Below the pieces are notes generated by a model that saw nothing but the letters and a program-made list of their open reading frames with translations, was not told the DNA's origin and made no database searches. A stretch of DNA of 9,357 nt from Fimbriiglobus sp. (lineage in GTDB: Bacteria > Planctomycetota > Planctomycetia > Gemmatales > Gemmataceae), in contig JANXTD010000299.1 in the NCBI GenBank assembly GCA_025352585.1, forward strand, positions 1 to 9,357, given 5' to 3'. Position 1 is the stretch's first letter. Each line of letters starts with the position of its first letter. Shown here one piece after another: positions 1 to 7,600 of the stretch. Both the position numbers and the translations under genes were made by a program.

Positions 1-36
1 TGACGCAGACCCAGAGCCAGTCGTAGTGCGGTTCGC

Positions 37-95
37 GGCCGGTCTTCCGGCCCTAGGCCGGTCTTCTGTAGCTGGCCGCTGTGAGGCCGGTCTTC
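37..95 (+). repeat. Three direct copies of GGCCGGTCTTC in the left arm
   Basis: The 11-mer GGCCGGTCTTC occurs at 37-47, 56-66 and 85-95. By symmetry its complement GAAGACCGGCC is at 157-167 and 176-186, with a 10-base remnant at 129-138. Two overlapping, mutually exclusive hairpins can form in the arm: GGCCGG-TCTT-CCGGCC at 37-52 and CCGGCC-CTA-GGCCGG at 47-61. Dense short repeats of this kind in a non-coding tail resemble REP-like intergenic elements. Assignment to a known repeat family is not possible from the window alone. Confidence 0.7.
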
Positions 96-170
96 CTTCC
101 CGTGGCGGAGGTCAGCCATAGAGGCAGTAAGACCGGCCTCACAGCGGCCAGCTACAGAAGACCGGCCTAG

Positions 171-186
171 GGCCGGAAGACCGGCC
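171..186 (-). terminator. Possible terminator hairpin after the alpha-E gene
   Basis: Read on the minus strand, GGCCGG-TCTT-CCGGCC begins ten bases after the alpha-E stop codon. It forms a six-pair, all G/C stem with a four-base loop. No T-run follows, so it is not a classical intrinsic terminator, and the second half of the stem can instead pair with the next GGCCGG. It may simply be part of the repeat element. The hairpin is seen directly; a terminator role is a weak inference. Confidence 0.35.
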
Positions 187-196
187 GCGAACCGCA

Positions 197-1219
197 CTAC
201 GACTGGCTCTGGGTCTGCGTCATCCCGGCGGTCACCGGGGTCGGCAGTTTCACGGCGCACTGGCGCTGCGTCGTGCGCACCGCGGCGGCGAAGAACGCCT
301 CGTGGACGGCCGCGCCGATGTCGTGCACAGCATCCACCACGCGGGTGAGCGTCTCGTGCAGCCCCTCGCGGATCACGTCGGGGATGTTGCGGGCGTCGAG
401 GTCGGCGAGCAGTTCCGCGAGTAAGCGCTCCGGCTCGGTGACTTCGCGGCCGGGAGCGTTACCCGCGGCGGCAGCGGTCGCCTCCAGGCAGTCGCGCAGG
501 CAGCGGCGCACGGAGCGCGGGAACTGCTCGTCGAAGATCAGGAACTCCGCCACCGCGGAGCCGGGGTCGATCGGCGTCGGCCGGGGCTTCTTGTAGAACG
601 GCTCGCTGCCGGAGCAACTCATCAGGATCGCCACCCAGTGGGCGTTGTCAATGGGGCTGCCCACGTCCTCGACCTGCGGCAAGAGCGTGTGGTACTTCAC
701 GTCCATGATGCGCGCGGTCTGGCTGGCGCGCTCGAGGTACGTGCCGAGCTTGAAGAACTCCCAGGCCTCGCCGTGGCTCATGGTCGCGTCGGCGATGCCG
801 TGCAGCAGTTGGTTGATGCGCCGCACCTCGGCGTAGAACTCGCTGCGGTTGGCGTCGTACAGCCCGCGGCCCTCGGGGTTCTGCATCCAGAGGTGGTAGT
901 AGTTCATCCGCTCCCACATCTCGCCCGAGATGACCTCGCGGATGATGCGGGCGTTCTCGCGCGCCCAAGCCAGCGACGAGGCGATGCTGAACGGGTTGTC
1001 GCGGTCCCAAGTCATGTACTCCTGCACGCCCTCCGCCGTGGGTGCGCCCTCGTAGTCGTGGACCCCCGAGATGATCAACAGCGGCCGCCACTGCTGCTCG
1101 ACGGGGACGTGGAAGTCCAGGAGTAAGGTGTGGTTGACCTCCAGCACCCGCGCGGTGTTCTCCGCGCGTTCGAGGTAGCGGGCCAGCCAGAAGCAGTGCT
1201 CGGCGACGCGGGAGATCAT
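197..1219 (-). CDS. Alpha-E domain protein (DUF403 / COG2307 type)
   Basis: The product is a 340-residue helical protein of the alpha-E family, the usual partner of circularly permuted ATP-grasp proteins. Its biochemical role is not settled; the pair is proposed to act in making or attaching a short peptide. The family signature is plain at both ends of the helical core: SRVAEHCFWLARYLERAENT at residues 3-22, and a second half-copy, GTYLERASQTARIMDVKYH, at 159-177. The repeated YLERAxxTAR suggests an internally duplicated helical fold. No signal peptide or membrane segment is seen, so it is probably cytoplasmic. The start is the ATG of the ATGA overlapping the stop of the ATP-grasp gene, with GGAGGG six bases upstream. 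The same frame stays open far upstream, but that part lies out of frame across the ATP-grasp gene and is Arg/Pro/Gly-rich, so a longer start is rejected. The last 26 bases lie in the palindrome; the Thr/Gln/Ser-rich tail (residues 334-340) may not be native. Confidence 0.93.
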   Translation of the reverse strand: MISRVAEHCFWLARYLERAENTARVLEVNHTLLLDFHVPVEQQWRPLLIISGVHDYEGAPTAEGVQEYMTWDRDNPFSIASSLAWARENARIIREVISGEMWERMNYYHLWMQNPEGRGLYDANRSEFYAEVRRINQLLHGIADATMSHGEAWEFFKLGTYLERASQTARIMDVKYHTLLPQVEDVGSPIDNAHWVAILMSCSGSEPFYKKPRPTPIDPGSAVAEFLIFDEQFPRSVRRCLRDCLEATAAAAGNAPGREVTEPERLLAELLADLDARNIPDVIREGLHETLTRVVDAVHDIGAAVHEAFFAAAVRTTQRQCAVKLPTPVTAGMTQTQSQS

Positions 1220-2727
1220 CGGTCGCCCTCCAGAACCCACGTGTCTTTGGAGCCGCCGCCCTGGCTCGAATTCACCACCAGCGAACCCTTCGTCAACGCC
1301 GTGCGGGTCAGGCCGCCGGGCAGCACCCACGTGTCCCGGCCACTGATGATGTATGGGCGCAAATCGACGTGGCGCGGCGCGGCCCCCTCTTCGGTCCAGG
1401 TCGGGCAGGTGCTCAGCGTTACGACCGGCTGGGCGACGTAATTCCGCGGGTCGGCGCGAATCTTCGACGCGAACTCGGCCCGCTGCGCCGCGGTCGAGTA
1501 CGGCCCCATCAGCATGCCGTAACCGCCCGACTCGTTGACGGCTTTGACGACCAACTCGTCCAGGTGGTCCAGCGCGTAGGCGGCGTCCTCGGGCTTGGCG
1601 CAGATGTACGTCGGCACGTTCCGCAGGATCGGCTCCTCGGAGAGGTAGAAGCGAATCATTGCCTCGGTGTACGGGTAGACCGCCTTGTCGTCGGCGACCC
1701 CGGTGCCGACCGCGTTGGCGAGCGTGACGTTGCCGGCGCGGTACGCCTTGAACAGCCCCGGCACGCCGAGCAAGCTGTCGGCGCGGAAGGTCTCCGGGTC
1801 GAGGAAGTCGTCGTCGAGCCGGCGGTAAATGACATCCACCCGCTGCGGCCCGCGGGTCGTCTTGAGGTACACGATGTCGTCCTGGACGAACAGGTCGGCC
1901 CCGAACACCAACTCGACGCCCATGTGCCGGGCCAGGAAGCTGTGCTCGAAGTACGCCGAGTTGTACTGCCCCGGCGACAGGACCACGATGCACGGCGACT
2001 CGTCGGCCCCGGCCGGGGCGACCGACGCCAGCGCCTCGCGCAGGCGCAGCGGGTAGTCCTCGACGCGCTTGACGCGGATGTCGGCGAACAGTTGCGGGAA
2101 GACCTTCTTCATCACCGCGCGGTTCTCGAGGACGTAGCTGACCCCGCTCGGCGTGCGGCCGTTGTCTTCGAGGACCAGGAACTCGCCGTCGGTGTCGCGG
2201 ATCAGGTCGGTGCCGCAGATGTGGACGTAGACCCCGCCCGGCGGCGTGAAGCCGACCATCTCCGGCCGGAAGCCCTTCGACCCCAGCACGAGTTCCGTCG
2301 GGATGACCCCCTCGCGCAAAATCCGCTGGTCGTGGTACACGTCGTGGAGGAACAGGTTCAGCGCCTTGACGCGCTGGACGAGGCCGGCTTCGAGGCAGGC
2401 CCACTCGCTGGCCGGGATCGTGCGCGGCATCAGGTCGAAGGGGAAGATCTTCTCGACGCCGCGGCGGTCGTTGTAGACGCTAAACGTAATCCCCTGGTTG
2501 ACGAAGGCGAGGTCGGCGCTGGTGCGCTTCGACAGGAACTCGGGGGCGTGCAGTTTGCCGAGGCGCTCGACGAGGGCGGCGCAGTGGCCGTGGGGGGTGC
2601 CGTGGCGGTCGAAGAGTTCGTCCCAGGCGGTGGGGTGGGCGGCGTAGCCGTCGAAGAGTCGGGGCTTGGGGGTCGAAGTACCGTTGAGGCTCGGGGTCGG
2701 CCGGGCCTGGGGCCGGACAAGAGACAT
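1216..2727 (-). CDS. Circularly permuted ATP-grasp protein (COG2308, DUF404/DUF407 type)
   Basis: The product is a 503-residue protein of the circularly permuted ATP-grasp family, predicted to form an amide or peptide bond through an acyl-phosphate using ATP and Mg. The substrate is not known. Highly conserved family blocks are present: YVHICGTDLIRDTDGEFLVL at residues 167-186, followed by EDNGRTPSGVSYVLENR (187-203); SPGQYNSAYFEHSFLA (251-266); YRRLDDDFLDP (301-311); the AVGTGVADDKAVYPY stretch (339-353); LDELVVKAVNESGGYGMLMG (389-408); RHVDLRPYI (452-460); and the terminal LVVNSSQGGGSKDTWVL (483-499). Length is normal for the family and nothing is missing. The N-terminal 20 residues are low in conservation and Pro-rich. 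The ATG start has GAGGAG six bases upstream. The stop overlaps the alpha-E start by four bases (ATGA), so the two are probably translationally coupled in one operon. Mycobacteria carry the same pair (Rv2411c/Rv2410c type). No signal peptide is visible; cytoplasmic location is inferred. Confidence 0.95.
   Translation of the reverse strand: MSLVRPQARPTPSLNGTSTPKPRLFDGYAAHPTAWDELFDRHGTPHGHCAALVERLGKLHAPEFLSKRTSADLAFVNQGITFSVYNDRRGVEKIFPFDLMPRTIPASEWACLEAGLVQRVKALNLFLHDVYHDQRILREGVIPTELVLGSKGFRPEMVGFTPPGGVYVHICGTDLIRDTDGEFLVLEDNGRTPSGVSYVLENRAVMKKVFPQLFADIRVKRVEDYPLRLREALASVAPAGADESPCIVVLSPGQYNSAYFEHSFLARHMGVELVFGADLFVQDDIVYLKTTRGPQRVDVIYRRLDDDFLDPETFRADSLLGVPGLFKAYRAGNVTLANAVGTGVADDKAVYPYTEAMIRFYLSEEPILRNVPTYICAKPEDAAYALDHLDELVVKAVNESGGYGMLMGPYSTAAQRAEFASKIRADPRNYVAQPVVTLSTCPTWTEEGAAPRHVDLRPYIISGRDTWVLPGGLTRTALTKGSLVVNSSQGGGSKDTWVLEGDR
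1226..1231 (-). promoter_or_regulatory. Ribosome binding site of the alpha-E gene
   Basis: GGAGGG on the minus strand lies six bases before the ATG at 1219, inside the 3' end of the ATP-grasp gene. It fixes the alpha-E start at the ATGA overlap and argues against any longer upstream start in that frame. Confidence 0.75.
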
Positions 2728-2733
2728 CGGCGA

Positions 2734-2739
2734 CTCCTC
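2734..2739 (-). promoter_or_regulatory. Ribosome binding site of the ATP-grasp gene
   Basis: GAGGAG on the minus strand lies six bases upstream of the ATG at 2727. The spacing is the same as for the other two complete genes in the window and supports the chosen start. Confidence 0.75.
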
Positions 2740-2820
2740 GTGCCACGGGAAGTGGCGACGGCTGCTGGGAGAGTTGGCACCGGCTGCCGCATTCGCGGAC
2801 GAACCGGGTCGGTTTCGTGT

Positions 2821-2830
2821 CTAAAATATG
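2821..2830 (-). promoter_or_regulatory. AT-rich patch, possible -10 region for the ATP-grasp operon
   Basis: The minus strand reads CATATTTTAG, an island of A/T in strongly GC-rich surroundings, about 95 bases upstream of the ATP-grasp start. TATTTT could act as a -10 element. No good -35 hexamer lies 16-18 bases further upstream; the nearest sequence, about CGGCAT, is a poor match. The proposal rests on base composition and position only. Confidence 0.22.
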
Positions 2831-2849
2831 GAGAACGCAAGTGTGATGC

Positions 2850-2876
2850 CGCCGACTGCCCAATTCGGCAGCGGCG
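2850..2876 (-). terminator. Bulged hairpin between the TPR-like and ATP-grasp genes
   Basis: CGCCG-(A)-CTGCC pairs with GGCAG-CGGCG around the loop CAATTC. This gives ten base pairs with one bulged A at 2855. It lies about 130 bases past the stop of the gene at 3009-4508 and just upstream of the AT-rich patch. No T-run follows on either strand. It may be a U-less terminator or a protein-binding inverted repeat near a promoter. Pairing is certain, function is not. Confidence 0.35.
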
Positions 2877-3008
2877 ACAGAAGTCATGGGGAAGTGGCAG
2901 CGGTTCAGGTGAGGCGACAGGGGCACGCAGGGGATTCCGTGGCCCCGCCGCAGGCGGAGCCTCGGGCACTTGGCAGGTCCGACGGGTCGATCAACCCCAC
3001 CCACGCGG

Positions 3009-4508
3009 TCAGCGGCCGGCGGTGACCGCGTTGAAGCCGACGGGGTCTTTCAGACGGAGCGTGTCGAGGTCGGGGGTCGCCCGCGCCTCGTCCATTTTCT
3101 TCAGCCCCAGGCCGACGGCCCTCCTGAGGCAGAACAGCGCGTTCGGCACGTCGCCCGAGAGGCTACAGACGCGGGCGGCGTCGTACCAGAACTCGGGGTT
3201 GAGGTTTTGGGTGACGCCTGAGGCCTTCTTGGCGAAGCCATACGCCTGGGGGAGCTTGCCGGCGTAGACGCACGCCAGCAGTCGGTAGTGGAGGACGACC
3301 CCTCGGCCGTCTTTGGTGTCGGACTCGTAGGTACTGTACCGCTCCCAGGCGGCGACGGCGGTGGCCGCGGCGGGCGGGGCTTTGGCATTGGCAACCTTGA
3401 ACCCGGCCGCGCCGATCTGCTCGGCCGCGGCGGCGTTGGCCTGCTGCCCCGCCTGGCCGCAGAACAGCGCCCGGTAGAAGCGGTAGACTTCTGAGGTCGA
3501 TTTCGCCTGCGCGGGCGGCACCAAGTTCACGACCGCGAGACATTCCTTCGCGGCCGCGACGCACCGGTCGGCCCCCTCGCGGTCCTTCGGCGGGGGCAAC
3601 GCCTGGGCCGCCTGCTTGGCGCGGAACGGGTCGCGCGGCCGCGCCTCTTTCGTCCACTTCGAGGCCGGGCGGGCCGGGTCGAGCTCGCACTCCTCCGCCG
3701 ACCACTGGTACTTCCCGGCCAAGCCCGCGACGACTTTTCCGGCGTGCGTCAACTCGTCCTGCCGCGTGGCGTCGAACTTGAGAAAGAACTTCTGTCCTAG
3801 CTCGGCGACATCCGCCGACAGGCTCGGCCCGTACTTGGCGTGGTGCGCCTTAATATCCTCCGACAGTTGTTGGCGGGCCTTCTCGCGCTCGGGCTTGAGT
3901 TCCATCTGTAGCGCCATCGATTTGCCGAACCCGGCGAAGAGTCCGCCGATGGCCATGTCGATCGGGTCCGCGAAGAGCCGGCCGCCGACCCGCGTGCCGG
4001 CCTCGACCGCCGTGTTGGTGACCTCGGCGTTGGCCTTGAGTTGCCGGAGTTCCTCTTCCTTGACGTAAGCGGCGGTCAGCTTCACCAGCGGGGCCGCGTA
4101 AACGTCCTCGCGGTCCCCGAGTTGTTTGGCGAGGTCCTCGGCCGTGTCCAGGAGCTTGCGGTAGCGGTCGAACAGGTCGATCAGTTCCGGGTCGAACTTG
4201 CGGGCGGTCATGTGGTACCGGAGTTGATCGGCGAGCTTCCGCTGGTTCGCGCGTAGCCGCCGGGCCTCGGAACTGGAGGCGACGCGGGGCGACGGGGCGT
4301 CCGCGGGCCACGTGTCGCGGTACAGGTCTTCGAGGGCGTACACGAGGAACAGCCGCTCCTCGACCGGCTTGACCTCGGCGACCCCCGGCTTGGGCGTCGT
4401 CTCCAACTTGGGCTTGGGGGGTTGGCCCGGCCCCGGCGGGGCCGGGACTTGCGCGAGCGCGGCCCCGGCGACGGCGAGCGACAGGATGACTACGACAAAC
4501 GAACGCAT
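3009..4508 (-). CDS. Exported protein of unknown function with TPR-like C-terminus
   Basis: I do not recognise a named family for this 499-residue protein. Residues 1-19 form a standard signal peptide (MRSF, a hydrophobic VVVILSLAVAGAA core, then ALA before Q20), so the protein is exported. A Pro-rich linker follows at 21-48. Residues 50-165 are charged and helical. Residues 183-202 form a Gly-rich hydrophobic stretch (DPIDMAIGGLFAGFGKSMAL) that might be a membrane or amphipathic helix. The part from about 400 to 499 looks like tetratricopeptide helices: LLACVYAGKLPQAYGFAKKA (410-429), WYDAARVCSLSGDVPNALFC (441-460), then a DEARATPDLDTLRLKDPVGF ending (473-492), the usual close of a TPR array in which a final line states distance between repeats. 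A protein-binding role in the envelope is a guess. The start at 4508 is chosen over an in-frame ATG at 4532 because it begins directly with the signal peptide and has GGAG six bases upstream. The gene stands alone, with gaps of 281 and 111 bases around it. Confidence 0.85.
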   Translation of the reverse strand: MRSFVVVILSLAVAGAALAQVPAPPGPGQPPKPKLETTPKPGVAEVKPVEERLFLVYALEDLYRDTWPADAPSPRVASSSEARRLRANQRKLADQLRYHMTARKFDPELIDLFDRYRKLLDTAEDLAKQLGDREDVYAAPLVKLTAAYVKEEELRQLKANAEVTNTAVEAGTRVGGRLFADPIDMAIGGLFAGFGKSMALQMELKPEREKARQQLSEDIKAHHAKYGPSLSADVAELGQKFFLKFDATRQDELTHAGKVVAGLAGKYQWSAEECELDPARPASKWTKEARPRDPFRAKQAAQALPPPKDREGADRCVAAAKECLAVVNLVPPAQAKSTSEVYRFYRALFCGQAGQQANAAAAEQIGAAGFKVANAKAPPAAATAVAAWERYSTYESDTKDGRGVVLHYRLLACVYAGKLPQAYGFAKKASGVTQNLNPEFWYDAARVCSLSGDVPNALFCLRRAVGLGLKKMDEARATPDLDTLRLKDPVGFNAVTAGR

Positions 4509-4619
4509 CGTCGGCTCCAGGTGGCGCAACATAAGTTAGGCGTCGAACACTCCCTCTTATGCAGGGGCGACGACTCCACCCCGCCGCGTCCCAAGGGTGC
4601 GCGTCGGGTGTCACTCGGT
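4509..4619 (-). other. Short spacer between the Calx-beta gene and the TPR-like gene
   Basis: This 111-base gap holds the ribosome binding site of the downstream gene. The minus strand has TAACTT and CATAAG, which could serve as weak -10 elements, but no matching -35 is evident. I see no strong terminator hairpin with a T-run after the Calx-beta stop, so read-through cannot be excluded. Confidence 0.5.
4515..4518 (-). promoter_or_regulatory. Ribosome binding site that decides the start at 4508
   Basis: GGAG on the minus strand, six bases before the ATG at 4508. The alternative ATG at 4532 has only a GAGGGAG about 17 bases upstream, too far away, and would add eight residues ahead of an otherwise normal signal peptide. 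Confidence 0.65.
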
Positions 4620-7600
4620 TCAACCTACGTAGACGCCACCGTTGAGGCCGGGGAAAGCGTCGAACTCGTCGAGGACAGTCGGCGTGCCCGCGGGCGTGAC
4701 CGTCGAGCCGCGGTACACGGTCACCTTGGAGCCGAGGCCGTCGCCGGAGCCGGCCACGAGGTCGGCGCGGCCGTCGCCGTCGAAGTCCTTCAGCGCGACC
4801 CGGACGCCGCCGCGGCCGGCGGGGTCGCCGGCGAAGAAGTTGGCGACGGGCGTCATCTGGCGGCCGCCGCTGCGGACGAGGTCGGCCCCCGAGACGGCCA
4901 GCACCCGCGGCGCGCCGCCCGGCCCGCCGCCGAAGACGAGCTCGCCGAAGCCGTCGCCGGTGATGTCGCCGACGGCGACGAAGACCCCGTTGCGCAGGCT
5001 CTCCTCGAAGACGAAGAAGTCCGCGAAGAGCTTGACGGGGGCCTGGCCGGGCCGCAGGGAGGTGCCGTCGAAGGCGGCGACGCGCGGGCCGCCGCCGAAG
5101 CCGGCCCCGACGACCAGGTCCGGCAGGCCGTCACCGTTGAGGTCGCCGACGGCGACGCGGGCACCGCCGCGGAAGCCGAGGTCCTCGATGCCGAGGAAGT
5201 CGGCCAGCACCCCGCCCGACTTGCCGTCGAGGACGCGGACCCGGCTGCCGCCGCCCTCGTCGGCGGAGACGACGATGTCGGCGTAGCCGTCGCCGTTGAA
5301 GTCGCCCACCGCGACGTAGGCCCCGCCCGTGAACGACTGCTCGAAGGCGAGGAAGTTCTGCAGTTCGAGGCCGGTCTTGCCGTCGCGGACCCGCACCGTC
5401 GAGCCGCCGCCCGGCCCGACCGTCGTGACCGTGTCGGCGACGCCGTCGTTGTTGATGTCGCCGGACGCGACGCGGACGCCGCCGGTGAACGCCGCGTCCG
5501 CGCCGGTGAGCGACGACTGCGGCGTGCGGGCGGTCCCGTCGTAGGTCACCACCTGCGGGGCGTTGCCGCCGCCGGAGCCGATGGCCAGCGCGGGGGAGGC
5601 GTCGTCGTTGACGACCGTCCCGACGCCGCCGCCGGGCACCGGGGTCGCCCCGGCGACGCCCGAGAGTTGCAGCGACAGCGATTCGGTCGGCTCGAAGGTA
5701 CGGTCGCCGTTGACGGTCACCGTGACCGACTTGGTGACCTCGCCGGGGGCGAAGGTCAGCGTGGTCGGCGGGAGGGCGGCGTAGTCGCTGCCGGCCTTGG
5801 CGCTGCCGTCCACGGTGCGGTAGCTCAGCGTCACCGGCCGCGCACTCGGCCGCGACAGGGTCAGGTCGAAGTTCAGCTTGGACGTGCCGGCGTTGCCCTC
5901 GACGACACTCGCGTTACTGACGGCCAGCGTCGGGGTGCCGGCGTCGTTCACGATCGTGCCGACGGCCTGGGCGCGGGCGACCCCGGCGTTGGCGGCCCCG
6001 GACAGCGTGAGGGTGAGCGTCTCGTCAGGCTCGAACAGCGTGTCGCCGCGGACGGTCACCGTGACCGCCTTGGTCGTCTCGCCGGGGGCGAAGGTCAGCG
6101 TCCCGGTCGCGGCGTCGTAGTCGCTGCCGGCGTTGGCGGTGCCGTCGGCGGTGGCGTAGTTGACCGTCACCGTACTGCTGCTGGGGTTCGACAGGGTGAC
6201 CACGAAGAGCAGGGCGGTGGTGCCGCTGCTGCCCTCGGGCACGGTCGCGTCGGCCACGGAGGCCGTCGGCACCGCGTCGTCGTTGACGACCTGGCCCGTG
6301 CCCAGGCCGGCGAGGACCGTCGCGTTCGACGCCCCGCTCAGGCTCAGCAGCACCGTCTCGGTCGGCTCGAACTTGCGGTCCCCGTTGACAGTCACCGTCA
6401 CGGTTTTAGTCGTCTCGCCGGGGGCGAACGTCACCAGGCCGTTGGCCGGCAAGTAGTCCCCGTCGGCGACGGTCGCGGCGCCGTCGCCGGTCGCGTAGGC
6501 CACCTGGACCGTCTGGGAACTGGGGTTCGACCGGGTCACGGTGAAGGTGAGCGCGGCCGCGCCGGCGTCCCCCTCCGCGACGCTCGCCGCCCCGACGCTC
6601 GCGGTCGGCTGCGCGTCGTCGTTAAGGATCGTGCCGGTCCCGGTCGCGCGGCCGAGGCCGGCGTTGGTCGAGTTCGACAGGGCGACCGTCAGCGTCTCGT
6701 CCGCCTCGAAGCTCGCGTCCCCGCTGACGGCGACCGTGACCGTCTTGCCGACCTCGCCGGGGGCGAAGGTGACGCTGCCGAAGCCAGCCGCGTAGTCGCT
6801 GCCGGCGGTCGCGCTGCCGTCCGCGGTCGCGTAGAACACCGTGACCGGCACCCAACTCGGGTTCGACAGGGTCACGGCGAAGGTCAGCGTCGCGGTGCCG
6901 GCGTTGCCCTCGGCGACCGCGGCGTCGCCGACGCTGGCGTTCGGCGCGGCGTCGTCGTTGACGACGGTCCCGGTGCCGGTGCCGTTGGCCAGGGTCGCCC
7001 CGCCGGTCAGCCCGGAGAGCAGGACCGTGAGCGTCTCGCTCGGCTCGAAGGTGCGGTCGCCGTTGACCGGCACGGTGACCGTCTTGGTGACCTGGCCGGG
7101 GGCGAAGGTCAGCGTGCCGCTGGTGCCGAGGTAGTCGCCGTCGGCCGTCGTCGCGGTGCCGTCCGCGGTGGCGAAGTTGACCGTGACGGCCGTGGCGCTC
7201 GGGTTCGACAGGGTAATCGTGAAGGTGAGCGCGGCCGTCGCGGCGTCGCCCTCGTTGACTGCCGCGTCACTGATGGTGACCGCCGGCGGGGCGTCGTCGT
7301 TGGTGACGGCGGCGGTCGCGGTGCCGCTCAGCACGGTCGCGTTGCTCGGCCCGCTCAGGTTGAGCGCGAAGCCCTCGTTCGACTCGGCCTTGAGGTCGCC
7401 GACGACGTAGACCGTGACCGTCTTGGTGACCTCGCCGGGGGCGAAGGTCAGCACGCCGTTGACCGGCTGGTAGTCGCCGTCGGCGGCGGTCGCGGTGCCG
7501 TCGGCTGTGGCGTAGTTGAGCGTCACCGTCAGCGAACTCGGGTTCGACAGCGTGACCGTGAAGGTGCGCGGCGTCAGGCCGACGTTGCCCTCGGGGGCGG

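Larger units (their letters stand above)
1..222. repeat. Long near-perfect palindrome (94-bp inverted repeat, 34-bp spacer)
   Basis: Base i pairs with base 223-i without a mismatch over 94 positions: left arm 1-94, right arm 129-222. The first break is C95 against T128. Short matches continue inside (96-97 with 126-127, 99-100 with 123-124), so the true unpaired loop is small. The right arm is continuous with the alpha-E gene and includes its last 26 bases, stop codon at 197-199. The left arm therefore holds, on the plus strand, an inverted copy of that gene's tail (TQTQSQS-stop). The left arm reaches base 1, so the repeat may extend outside the window. A transcript leaving the alpha-E gene would fold into a very long RNA hairpin. 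It could be a recent inverted duplication between convergent gene copies or a fold-back chimera at a contig end. The symmetry is certain; the cause is not. Confidence 0.95.
2728..3008 (-). other. Intergenic region upstream of the ATP-grasp/alpha-E pair
   Basis: This 281-base gap separates the stop of the exported TPR-like gene from the ATP-grasp start. It is long enough to hold a terminator for the former and a promoter for the latter, so the pair is probably transcribed independently. I see one bulged hairpin (2850-2876), a short CCGCC-GCA-GGCGG hairpin (2945-2957) and one AT-rich patch (2821-2830). Open frames crossing it on both strands have shadow-like Arg/Pro/Ala composition and no convincing ribosome binding site. 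No gene is called here. Confidence 0.6.

Noticed and set aside
1..222. Palindrome as insertion-sequence terminal repeats
   Set aside because: The arms are separated by only 34 bases, leave no room for a transposase, and include coding sequence of the neighbouring gene. No target-site duplication can be seen.
1220..2404. N-terminal extension of the alpha-E frame to 735 residues
   Set aside because: The extension lies out of frame over the well-conserved ATP-grasp gene and is Arg/Pro/Gly-rich. The ATGA start with GGAGGG begins the family's conserved N-terminus exactly.
2945..2957. CCGCC-GCA-GGCGG hairpin as a terminator of the gene at 3009-4508
   Set aside because: Five pairs and a three-base loop without a T-run are expected by chance at this GC content.
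1369..3267. 632-codon open frame on the plus strand, antisense to the ATP-grasp gene
   Set aside because: It runs across the ATP-grasp gene, the intergenic region and the end of the next gene without regard to their limits. Its composition is Arg/Val/Ala/Gly/Asp-rich with no domain. Long antisense frames are expected at this GC content.
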